A stretch of 64,000 nt of DNA, taken from assembly GCF_963169125.1 (NCBI RefSeq), contig NC_084793.1, forward strand, positions 97,855,071-97,919,070, in the 5' to 3' direction. This document shows positions 1-9,070 of this stretch, in pieces (the first letter of the stretch is position 1; every line of letters starts with the position of its first letter). The position numbers and the translations under genes are program-made. This DNA is from Humulus lupulus (Eukaryota; Streptophyta; Magnoliopsida; Rosales; Cannabaceae). The notes under the pieces were generated by a model. The model did not search any database. It was not told where the DNA came from and was given only the letters and a program-made list of their open reading frames with translations.

Positions 1-2080
1 CTCTTGTAAGAGAAGAAGAAGGTGTGCAGAAGGCTATCTATTAAGTAAGAAAAAGGTTGATCGGAGCATAATTGAGGTATCCCCCCATCGAAAGGTTAGC
101 CTATTGCTTAGTTTTGGCCTCTAGGAAGCTGCGGCCTTACTTCCAAGCTCATCCGATTACGATATTGACCAACCAGCCTCTTTGGCAAGTCCTGCAAAAG
201 CCAGAGGCTGCCGGAAGGTTACTAAAGTGGGCAGTCGAACTCGAGCAGTTCGACATATCTTACCTGCCGCGAGCAGCGATAAAAGGACAAGCCTTAGCTG
301 ACTTCATCGCCGAATTCACGGAGCCCGCGGGTGGCGAGCAGATTGAGGAGCCCAGCGAGCTTGAATGTCAAATCCAAGCACCCTCGTGGAAATTGTTCAC
401 AGACGGATCATCTAACAAATCCCACGCAGGAGCGGGAGTGATATTGATAACGCTGGAAGGGAATCGATTTCACTGTGCAATTAGATTTGACTTCACTACT
501 TCTAACAATGAGGCTGAATATGAAGCATTACTTGCTGGACTGTGATTAGCCAAGGATATGAACATAAAAGCGCTTGACATCTATAGTGATTCTCAGCTGG
601 TGGTTAACTAAGTCTTTGGAGAGTATCAGGCGCGAGGTTTGAAGATGGTTGCCTATCTGAACAAAGCAAAGGATTCGTTAGCCTAGTTCAACAGATACAA
701 TCTCCAGCAAGTACCTCGTGATCAGAATTCCAACGCGGACGCCTTGGCGAAGTTGGCAAGTGCAAAAGATGTTGATACTCTGAACATAGTGCCAGTCGAG
801 CGACTATCAGTACCAAGCATCCAAGCAGCAGAAACCACTCTGGTCATCCAGGTGGCGGATACATGGATGGCACCATATGTAGAGTATCTGTCAAGCGGCA
901 TGCTACCAGCAGATAGAAACAAAGCTAGGACCCTTCAGCGGCAAGCTGCTAGGTATATCCTGGTCGATGGAATCCTGTACCGAAGGGGATACTCACTGCC
1001 ACTTCTCAGATGTGTTACAAAGGAAAAAGCCAAAGAGTTAATAAAAGAGGTGCACGAAGGTTTTTGTGGGGACCACGCTGGGGGGCAAAGCCTATCAAAA
1101 AAGATCCTAAGGTAGGGATATTTCTGGCCAACCATGAATGAAGACTCAATAGAGTTCGTGTGAAGATGTGACAAGTGTCAGAGATTTTCTAAAATCCCAC
1201 GAGCAGCTCCCAACGAATTAAAGCAGATGTAGAGGCCATGGCCCTTCGCAGTTTAGGGAATAGATCTAATCGGATCTTTGCCTACGGGCAAAGGTGGTGT
1301 AAAGTATGCAGTGGTTGCCGTCGACTACTTCACCAAATGGGTCGAAGCTGAGCCGACCATAACGACAAAGAAAGTGCTGGACTTCGTAGTCAAAAGCATC
1401 ATCTGTCGCTATGGATTACCAAAGAAGATAGTCTCAGATAACGGCACCCAGTTTTCACGGACTTCTGCAAACGTCATGATATTATCAAAAGCTTTTCTTT
1501 AGTCGCTCATCCCCAGGTGAATGGGCAAGTCGAAGCAGTTAACAAAATGTTGAAGGATACCCTAAAGAAAAGACTTGAAGAAGCTAAGGGAGCATGGCCA
1601 GAACAGTTGCCTGAAGTCCTTTGGTCGTACAGAACTTCCCATCGAACAGCAACAGGTCATACCCCGTTTTCCTTGGCATACGGGTATGAAGCTATGTTGC
1701 CTGTCGAGTTAGATCTACCCTCGCACCGCAGATTAACATACGACCAAGACTCTAACAGCCAACTAATGATGGAATCCTTGGACTCGATTGATGAAAGGCG
1801 TAACCAAGCCCAGCTCCGAGTAGCTGCATACCAGCAGAAGGTCGCCCGGTATTTCAACTCTAAAGTGGGAGAAAGAAAATTCAATGTTGGAGACCTTGTA
1901 CTCTGAAGAGTTTTCCTTAACACCTGCGACCAAGCTGTTGGAGTACTCAGGCCAAATTGGGAAGGACCTTACCAGATTGATGAAGTCCTTCACCCAGGCA
2001 CTTATAAACTTGTCCGCTTAAACGGAGATCTCGTTCCTCGCTATTGGAATGGAGAACACCTGCGCAAGTATTACCGATGA
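1..2080 (+). pseudogene. Degenerate Tat pol: RNase H, second RNase H, integrase
   Basis: 3' half of a Ty3-gypsy polyprotein. The end of the first RNase H (RKLRPYFQAHPIT, about 132-170) is followed by the second RNase H (LFTDGSS near 395, YSDSQLVVN near 580, NADALAKLA near 733), then integrase: zinc-binding region (VHEGFCGDH near 1050, CDKCQRF near 1171), catalytic core (GIDLIG near 1258, VSDNGTQF near 1433, NGQVEAVNK near 1520) and the C-terminal part ending at TGA 2078-2080. In-frame stops lie at 543, 609, 684, 1113, 1161, 1230, 1254 and 1904. A deletion near 1453, just after the second catalytic Asp, shifts the frame relative to element C. Nonfunctional. Confidence 0.95.
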
Positions 2081-2371
2081 ACAATTCTTCTTAAAGAATT
2101 GGCTTGTATAAATTTTACTTTTTACAAGTTTAAGAAAAGTGTAAGATCTTATTGATCACTCATAAAGAAATGTTTAGTCCATTTATTACGAGAAATAAAA
2201 GGGACTGTGCTCAGCCAGTCATTTCTTGCCAACTATTGTATTTATTACAAGTATTTTCTCATTACGTGTGTTGTTTTGATGTATTATAATGCTAATCATA
2301 TTGCTACGAGCAGTAATGTTCGAGCAGGTTCTAGTCAAGGCAAGTGACCAAGGACCTAAAGCTCCCCGATC

Positions 2372-2384
2372 ACTTGGGGGCATA
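2372..2384 (+). other. Internal polypurine-tract-like motif after pol (element A)
   Basis: ACTTGGGGGCATA lies about 290 bp after the pol stop. It closely matches the true polypurine tract beside the 3' LTR (AACTTGGGGGCAAA, 6179-6192). The same motif occurs at the equivalent place in elements B (15528) and C (34270). A second-strand priming role is inference. Confidence 0.5.
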
Positions 2385-2737
2385 CAAGGTACAAGTAAGC
2401 AAAGCATATCGTTAAAAGGTATGTAAACACATGATCAAAATAAGTGAAAGCATGCTAGAACACTTAGAGTATTTTTCAAAATTTTGTTATTTTGTTAAAT
2501 CAAACCAAAGTGATATGCTAAGTTCGGTCATGCGAACATATGTTATAATAATATGCAAATATATTATAATATCAAAACGAATCCTTTTACACCGCGAGCA
2601 GTAACTGCTCGGATGTAATTGTTCAAGTAAAAGTAAAAGCTACCCATACAGCAAACAAAAATTATATTGTTTTTACATAACGACCCATAGGTCGTGCAGT
2701 TAAAAAAAAGAAACATAAATAGAAAAGACTAAGGAGC

Positions 2738-3829
2738 TCAAGGATTTTGAGGAGCCGGAGGATCTTGGGGAAGGTTCTGGTCAACAACGCCCGCAACCTC
2801 GTTGTCTACCCCGTCCATCCCAGCGGCCAGCGAGATTTCAGGGGAAGCAGGAACCCTTGATCTTTCTTCCTCAGCCAGCTGTGCAGCGCAGCAAGCAAGC
2901 TCGGCATCTCTCGCATTCTCGGGAAGGTAGTCGAAGTTGGCACCCTGATTGTGCTTCCAGAAATCATAGAAGCATCAAAGAGTGGCATTCCTGTACCTTT
3001 CCAAGTTGCCGGCGTTGGCCTTCTCCAACTCCTTAATCCGGCCCTCCAGAGTAATGGTCTTCTGCCTGCTTGCGACCAAGTCCACCTCGAGCTGTTGGGC
3101 CGCGCGGAAGTTAAAGCGGTTGGACTCCTTAAATTGGTCCCTCTACTCGCGAACTTTCTCCAGAGACCTTTACTTATCCTCTAACTCCTTAGCCAGTTGG
3201 GCCTTTTCCTCAACCACCACTGCCAGCTGTTCAGCATGTTTGGCCTCAGTAGCTTTAAGTTCATCCTCGTGCTGTTGCTCCGAAGTTCTGGCCTGCTCGG
3301 TGACGGCACCCAAGCGGATTTAGCTGGCAGTGAGGGTCAGCATGGCCTGCAGTCAGATGAGAAGTTAGACAAACAAAAAGCTAAAGAAGACCTGTTTCCG
3401 CAGAAAGAGATGACTTACACTGGTGAACTCGTTCAAGGAACGGTTCAGGATCGGGTCAACTCCCATCGTCTCTGTAGCAGCCATTGCCTCTCGGCAGCGG
3501 TCGTGCTTCGTAATCTTGGCAATCCTCTCCTTGACCAGTTTAAAGGCGCGACCAACCATCTCGCCCCCAGTTGAAGCAGGATCAACCTGCTGAGTTTGGT
3601 CGGTTGGGGCGCGGGAGGAGGAGTCGATCCGGCCAGAGCAGAAGGAGTCTGCTGCTCGCAGGGAGAAGATGGAGTTGTGGTGGCGGAGGGCCTATATTTC
3701 GAGCCTTCTTCACCTGGGGCGCTTTGCTGCTCTCCCCGTGGTGTCTCTTGCTGGTTTTCTTCTTGCTCGGGGGAGCCGCGGCAGCCTCAGGAGTGCTGTA
3801 GATGTCGAACACATTGACGAATTCCATGT
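2738..3829 (-). pseudogene. Antisense gene exons 3 and 4: linker plus coiled coil (element A)
   Basis: Exon 3 (3829-3419) starts after the acceptor CTTCTTTTTCAG and encodes a short start (EFVNVFDIYS), a Lys/Ser/Pro linker that runs into a stop near 3582, then in another frame a conserved helix (VGRAFKLVKERI ... DPILNRSLNEF). Exon 4 (3346-2738) encodes heptad-like Glu/Lys/Ala helices (TEAKHAEQLAVVVEEKAQLAKELE), with stops inside, then a TGA and the conserved tail FYDFWKHNQG. Comparison with element C shows the frame loss is private to A, while the TGA before the tail is shared. Confidence 0.6.
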
Positions 3830-3926
3830 CTGAAAAAGAAGAAAAAAGTTGAACAGTGAGATAGCATGAATGACCAAGTACATTACATCAGAAAAAGAAG
3901 CAAAGAAGGATTGCAAGGTCAAATAC

Positions 3927-4448
3927 CCGAGCTATTATTACTGGTCGCTATCCTATAGACTCTACTAGTCTTATACTCACTCTTTGACATGAAGAAGTCT
4001 GGACCTAAATGTGGAGCATATTTAAAATTGCCATCCCCGTCGAATAGATGATAGGGAATTGGAAAATTGTCTAAAAGCGAAATAAATGTACCATTATCAT
4101 CCGACGAATCGTCAGAAAGTTCGACAGGCTCGGTGGCCTTCTTTTTTCCTTTCCCCAAGGGGGCTGAGGGCCTCTCTGCTGGAGGAGTGCCAGTAGGTTC
4201 TCTGATCGTGACCCCAGTCGGTCTCCTTCGTGGAAGTGACATTGGAGGTTGCTGCTCGGGTTCCTCCTCGGCAAAGGCACTCCCTGCTGAAGGCACCCTC
4301 GTGTCTGGTTGAGGGGTCAAGAGGCCAACCAGCCTAAGGTTAGCCTCCGTAACCAGATGCTTGACGCTCTTTTCTGCGCCAGTCATGCTGGCTAGGAGCA
4401 CCGATCTCAACTCCATGTCTGGAGTTGGGTCTGGTCGCAGCCATGGGC
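3927..4448 (-). CDS. Antisense gene exon 2: charged/proline-rich middle (element A)
   Basis: Open segment encoding a basic-proline region (PRRRPTGVTIREPTG, KGKKK) and a conserved end (PIPYHLFDGDGNF, LGPDFF). It aligns well with element C exon 2 (36335-35814). No catalytic domain is recognised. The 3' end is defined by the GTATTT donor after the codons for NNSSG, in the same phase as in B and C. Its own acceptor is mutated (AT for AG), so this exon could not be joined normally to exon 1. Confidence 0.6.
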
Positions 4449-4529
4449 ATGGAAGACATTAACAGTTTAAGAAAATGTGGAGGGGAATACTAAGTGAAGA
4501 AGTAACAACCAGTGATACAAAAGTTTTAC

Positions 4530-5349
4530 CTCCTTGTGCGAAGGCCAGGTTATCTGCGATCATGTCAGTTGTGAGGAAGTGCTCATGGTAGTACCTCCCC
4601 ACATTTGAGATGTGGGTGGTGTCAGTCAGGAAGGTGCGCCCGGTTTCCTGATGACAGAAGTGAAAAAAACCCGTGCCTTCTTGGTTGGGGTTGGATTTGA
4701 GGTCGAACAGGTAGTTGACCTCATGAGGCATTGGCACGGGCCATTTCTTGTGGCTATACAGGATATAGAGAGTAGCGAGCATCCTATATCCATTTGGAAT
4801 TATTTGAAAGGGGGAAACTCCAAAATAATTGGCCACCCCCTGAAAAAATGAGTGAAGAGGCAAGGTAGCCCCTGCCTCAATATGAAACCTCGACCAGGCG
4901 CTGAAGATGCCTCCAGGCAGATTCTCCCTTTGGTCTTGGTTATGTCTGACTAGGGTCACCCCTGTGAGATCGTACTTCCTTATATAATTGGCGATCATTA
5001 TGATCGTCACTCTGCTCTCAGGGACTAAGTGCCACTCAACATTTGGCTGAATGGCATGTCGGGGTCGGGCATGTCTTTGGATGTTGGGGTTGGGAGCATT
5101 TTCATCTTGACCACTAGTCAAGGGAGCATCAGCCGAAGGAGCAGGCTGATGAGAGGGATCGAAAGTTCTCCTTTTTTGGGCTTTGGTTTTGGTGCGAGCC
5201 ATATTTTGAGTCAAAACAGGGGAATTGTTTGGATTGGCACGAGAAAATGGAATTTCGGGTATCAATGATGAAGGTTGTTCTTCGTCCTCGAGCAGTTGAG
5301 CTAGCAGGTCATCGTCGATGGGTCTTTCTCCTCCCCACGGGTCTTGCAT
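4530..5349 (-). CDS. Antisense gene exon 1: Transposase_28-like domain (element A)
   Basis: 273 codons are open from ATG 5349 to the donor site at 4529. The N-terminus is acidic (DDDLLAQLL), followed by a basic patch near residues 50-61 (KTKAQKRR, possible nuclear localisation signal) and a Pro/Ser-rich stretch. From about residue 145 comes the conserved block AWSRFHIEAG, PLHSFF, GVANYFGVSPFQI, PNGYRM, typical of the putative gypsy-type transposon family (Pfam Transposase_28). The start is chosen because a good acceptor (TTCTCTGTTTGCAG) ends five bases before it, matching elements B and C. Reading past the donor adds only nonconserved residues, so the longer 296-codon ORF is probably not the true product. 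Confidence 0.75.
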
Positions 5350-5795
5350 GTAAACTGCAAACAGAGAAAGGAGGAGATAAGACGCACAACCTGGGAACTT
5401 ATGTTGAAAGTTGGAATAACGTTGCTCGCGTCTACGACCAGCAGCATTGTAACCGAAGCACTAAGTTTTATGCGAACAGTTTGAAAAACGAATCAAAAAA
5501 TGAAAGTAAAAAGTTATTCTAGAAAAAAAAATTTCAACTCCAAAGGGGCGAGAAAAATCCAGTTTTTCAGCTAGCCTAAAAATTGAATTTTTACTTCGAT
5601 TTTACGCCCTAAACCTATGATCCTGACTATCAAACTAGTTCCTAACTCCTATAGAGTGAAACTACACTACCTTATCAAGCATCAAACGGTATACATAAAA
5701 TCCTCACAAATTTTTACCCAAGAACGCAAAAAGTTTCAGAACTCAAAAGCAGTATGCATGGCATCTCAAAGGGTTTAAAATTTGAGGAAATTTAC

Positions 5796-5960
5796 CTGGA
5801 TGAAGGTTGGAGGTTTTGAAATGGAATGACTTTGGGCGAACAAACAAAGGATCCTTAGAACAGTGACAGAAGACCTTTGAAGTTTTGAGCTCTGAGACGG
5901 AGTTCTTGGCAAGAAAATGGCGAGTAAAAAGTTAAAAGGTAAATGTGAGGATCATTTATA
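5796..5960 (-). promoter_or_regulatory. Candidate promoter and leader exon of the antisense gene (element A)
   Basis: On the minus strand CTATAAATGAT (5960-5951) is a TATA-like box. About 30 bases on, a leader of about 130 bases ends at a donor CATCCAG/GTAAAT (5796/5795). With the acceptor at 5355 this defines a 441-bp leader intron ahead of the ATG, the same layout as in elements B and C. Start site and transcription are inferred. Confidence 0.5.
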
Positions 5961-6178
5961 GAAGTTGAGATATGTTGAAAAGGGGTAATCATGAGTTACC
6001 TTTTTCAAGGCGTGGGGGAGTGTAATAGCCATCGGAAAGGTTACTTGGAAACCGAAAAGGCATGATTGGACGTGATTAGGTCACAGTTTTCGAGAATGCA
6101 CGAGAGGCTCTGATAGATTTCGTGGGGCATACGAAAGGTTAGTTTCCGAAGTTTACTTATTGCTGGTCGCAATAAATA

Positions 6179-6192
6179 AACTTGGGGGCAAA
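6179..6192 (+). other. Polypurine tract, element A
   Basis: AACTTGGGGGCAAA directly precedes the 3' LTR start TGTTTATCC, the usual plus-strand priming site. Confidence 0.85.
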
Positions 6193-6766
6193 TGTTTATC
6201 CAAAAAACAGTTGTTGATGACGTGGCAAGAATTTTCGACACGTGGCAGAGATACTGCTCGCATATCGACCAGAGATATTTCCGTATGAGAAGTTCAAGTT
6301 TTATATACGACCAGCTAGTCGTATACTCCGTTTATTTATGAATAAATCTATACAATTGTAATGATATCCAAGAATATCTCTTCATTATGACCTGAAGATC
6401 TGTTTATTAAGGGAAGATATTATTACTTAACTCATGTAACCCTTCTTGAGCCTATAAATACACAAGAAATAGCTCAAGGAAGGGGCCTTTTTCTCTTTTT
6501 TTGAATTACGTGACTATTATCCATCGATTTTATTGTTTTCTTCTCCTAAGCTCTGTGAAACTCAGGAACCCTAGTTCTTTGATCACATCTTTGGAGCTCA
6601 ATATTAATAATAGTATCAAGTGGACGTAGGTCATTACCAATCACTGGGGCCGAACCACTATAATTATTCGTGTTCTTTATTTCCCATTAGATTGTTTTCT
6701 CAAGCTCTGTATTATTTTTCTGTCGTTTTCTAGACTCCGTGTCGTTGACCAAAACGAGGGTCAACA
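6193..6766 (+). repeat. 3' LTR of element A
   Basis: 574-bp LTR starting TGTTTATCC and ending GGGTCAACA. It is homologous in order and motifs to the element C LTR: ATGACGTGGCAAG near the start, GAGCCTATAAATA (TATA box near 6450), AGTGGACGTAGGTCATTACC, GGGGCCGAACCACTATAA, and the end GACTCCGTGTC...GGTCAACA. Confidence 0.9.
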
Positions 6767-7421
6767 AGTGTCAATATAAATAATTAATATTAAATCAAGT
6801 TTCAAATTATAATTAGTTAATTTGAATAAGGATTTAATTAATAAATAAATACAATATTTTGAATTTAGGCCTAATTGGGATTTAAATTCAAAACAAAGAG
6901 ATTGGGCCCAAGTCCATTTGTGGGAGCCCAAGACTTTTATTTTTTGTTTATTATTTTCTTTAACTTTAAATTTAAATTTAAATAAAGCCCATTAAATTGC
7001 CTATATAAGGAATATGATATCTAGGGTTTTCAAAAAGAAGTCTCAGTTGATTCATCGGGGAAGTGAAAACCTAGACAATCTAATCCTTTCTCAGCCACTA
7101 TCTCTCTTCTTCTCTTCTAGATCTATATCTCATGTGTTGATAATCAGCCCACACTAGTTCTATGTTGATCAAGCTTTGTGAGGAAGACTGTGTTGCTGAT
7201 CTAATTCAATCTCTTGATAATACTCTACTATAGAAAGGAATCAAGAGTTAGAGAGATTGAATGGTGGAGTTGTTCCAGTTTCGCTGCGTAATGTAAATTT
7301 ATTTACTTTACTCTGTTTTGTATCAATTTCATAGGAGCATGTTCTAGAATTTACATGTTTGTTTGATAATACATAAATTACATGAAAATAAATAAAGATT
7401 ATGTTATATGAATTTCCAACA
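6767..7421 (+). repeat. Candidate LTR fragment (copia-like), cut by element A
   Basis: The segment has a TATA-like CCTATATAAGG near 7000, a leader-like stretch with pyrimidine-rich blocks (near 7080-7130), GTAATGTAAATTTATTT and a terminal ATTTCCAACA (ending 7421). This looks like the promoter/R/U5 part of a plant copia LTR with element A inserted to its left. No partner LTR is visible, so the class is uncertain. Confidence 0.4.
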
Positions 7422-8247
7422 CCATGCTAATGAACTTATATACCACGAACTTTTAAAAAAAATAATAAAAACAAAACCAATTAATATGAAATAACAATAA
7501 CAAATTTGATATACTATAGCATAAATAATACATATACCGTGTTAACAATAATTAAAAAAATGTAACTTTTTTATAATATTAACCATACAACTTTGATTTA
7601 TCATCTCACAAAAAACATATACATTAGTTGGAAAATAAATATCAACAACCCATAAAAAACAAAAAAAAAATCAACATAACTTTAAAATAAAAACTAATAT
7701 ACATATCACATGATATTAAAATATTTAGATTGGAATAGTATCAATGTAATTTATTAAAAGACATATTTAGTAATGTATAATATTAAGAAGGTGGTTAGAC
7801 TATTTTCTTACAAAATTAAAAATATAGGCATTTACTTACTTTCGTTTATCATTAAAGGTCATTTTGCACCAAACACTTATTTACTTAATACAATTTTAAT
7901 ACCTTCTATATTGTAAATTACATAAATACTAAATTCAGTCAATATTTTTTTTATAAAAAATTTATAAATACCATATGTTAATATTGTTAATCTTTTATTC
8001 AAATTTGACACAACAGTAAATATACTTTTTTTTAATTATAGTATTGTTACTAATCATGGATGATAGGCTTTAATACACAATTTTTTTAATTATAATATCT
8101 ACATTCATTATTTTTTAAAACATTTAATTTATTAATGATCATTAATGCTACTTTACTTTTTATACCAATTTGTATATTAAAATATTAGCTTGCATATAAT
8201 TGTAAATATTAGGCTAAATATATTATTTGCTCTTTTTTGTTTGTTAC
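7422..8247. other. AT-rich spacer without recognisable gene
   Basis: Very AT-rich, with many short A and T runs and no credible ORF or repeat structure. It ends in GTTAC (8243-8247), the left target duplication of element B. Confidence 0.7.
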
Positions 8248-9016
8248 TGTACGCCCTGGTTTTCCCACGGGCTGTTAGCAAGCTGAGATACGACCTAATC
8301 GTGAGATACGGCCTAATCATGTCTACCACGTGGACATCCCCAAGACCGGAGCTGCCACTCGAAAGATCCTACCTCCTCAGCTCGGGGTAACCTAAGAGTT
8401 CGCCAAGATTAGACTGAGTTTGGACTCTGAAGGCCACAGGTCGAGGGAAGCATCCAGCTCGTGGTACGAGCTAGAGTTGGAGGTTGTGACCTTTTATAAA
8501 GTCAACCACGCAAGGTAAACGTGCATATATCAGACGTCACGTGTCTGATATATCCCTGACTTCTCGGACACGCAGCATGAACGTGCGTATTCAGACACCC
8601 ACGACTGGGTTGGGCCGTGCGGCCCATTACCCCCTTACCTATTGATTAGACCACACTTATGTGTCAGGTTTTAGGAATTAATCATGAATGTCACAGAGTT
8701 GACATGATAGGTAAGAAGGTCACGGGATGACCTTCTTACCAACTCCCAGGTGCCCTCTCCTATAAATATGGAGACCCTGGGAGTTACAAAGTGTTGGATT
8801 CTATTATGTAAGAAAAACCCTGTAAAAGAATACCAAGCATATAGCAATAATATTAACTGGTGGAGTAGAAAGATTTTAACCTTTGAACCACCTAAAAACA
8901 TAATTGTGTCACCAGCCCATTTCTAAATAGATCATTCATCTATTTTGGTTCAACATAAGCACCAATCCCTTCCTCTTATTTTCTTAATTACTTGTTGGCG
9001 AAGAACCGCGTCAACA
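8248..9016 (+). repeat. 5' LTR of element B
   Basis: 769 bp, TGTACGCCC...GCGTCAACA. TATA box CTATAAATATGG near 8760. It contains the dyad CATATATCAGACGTCACGTGTCTGATATAT (near 8525), centred on an ACGT core that is typical of bZIP sites; a regulatory role is inference. It pairs with the 3' LTR at 20226-20993. Confidence 0.95.
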
Positions 9017-9019
9017 GTT

Positions 9020-9037
9020 TGGTGCTTTCATTGAGAG
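9020..9037 (+). other. Candidate primer binding site, element B
   Basis: TGGTGCTTTCATTGAGAG begins three bases after the 5' LTR and is identical at the same place in element C (27633-27650). Position and the TGG start fit a tRNA primer site; I could not assign the tRNA. Confidence 0.6.
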
Positions 9038-9070
9038 CAAGTTAGATTGGTGCTGTCGCAAATATCCACT

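Larger units (their letters stand above)
2738..5354 (-). pseudogene. Antisense intron-containing gene of element A (whole coding part)
   Basis: Read on the minus strand this region forms a multi-exon gene. Inferred exons are 5354-4530, 4448-3927, 3829-3419 and 3346-2738, with introns 4529-4449, 3926-3830, 3418-3347. Donors are GTAAAA, GTATTT and GTAAGT; the last two acceptors are pyrimidine-rich ...CAG. The boundaries align with those of element C, which shows the pattern is real. The gene is broken: the first coding-intron acceptor reads AT where element C has AG (4449-4450), exon 3 loses frame, and the coiled-coil exon holds several stops. The product would combine a Transposase_28-like domain, a charged linker and a coiled coil. 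Antisense extra ORFs are known in Tat elements; their function is unknown. Confidence 0.75.
1..6766 (+). mobile_element. Ty3-gypsy Tat/Retand-like element A (5' part outside window)
   Basis: Left-truncated LTR retrotransposon. Visible order: end of RNase H, second (archaeal-type) RNase H, integrase, a convergent antisense gene on the minus strand, polypurine tract, 3' LTR. The double RNase H and antisense extra gene are known marks of the Tat lineage. Its pol and antisense gene are clearly the same family as element C at 27061-38626, including nearly identical motifs and the same stop between coiled coil and C-terminal tail. The 5 bp after the 3' LTR (AGTGT, 6767-6771) would be one target duplication; its partner lies outside the window. 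The element is dead: many stops and at least one frameshift. Confidence 0.93.

Noticed and set aside
3571..3817. Plus-strand ORFs over the antisense linker of element A
   Set aside because: Composition-driven shadows of the Lys/Pro-rich antisense exon.
8190..8390. ORF MHIIVNIRLN... across the left edge of element B 5' LTR
   Set aside because: It crosses the LTR boundary and target duplication; chance reading.
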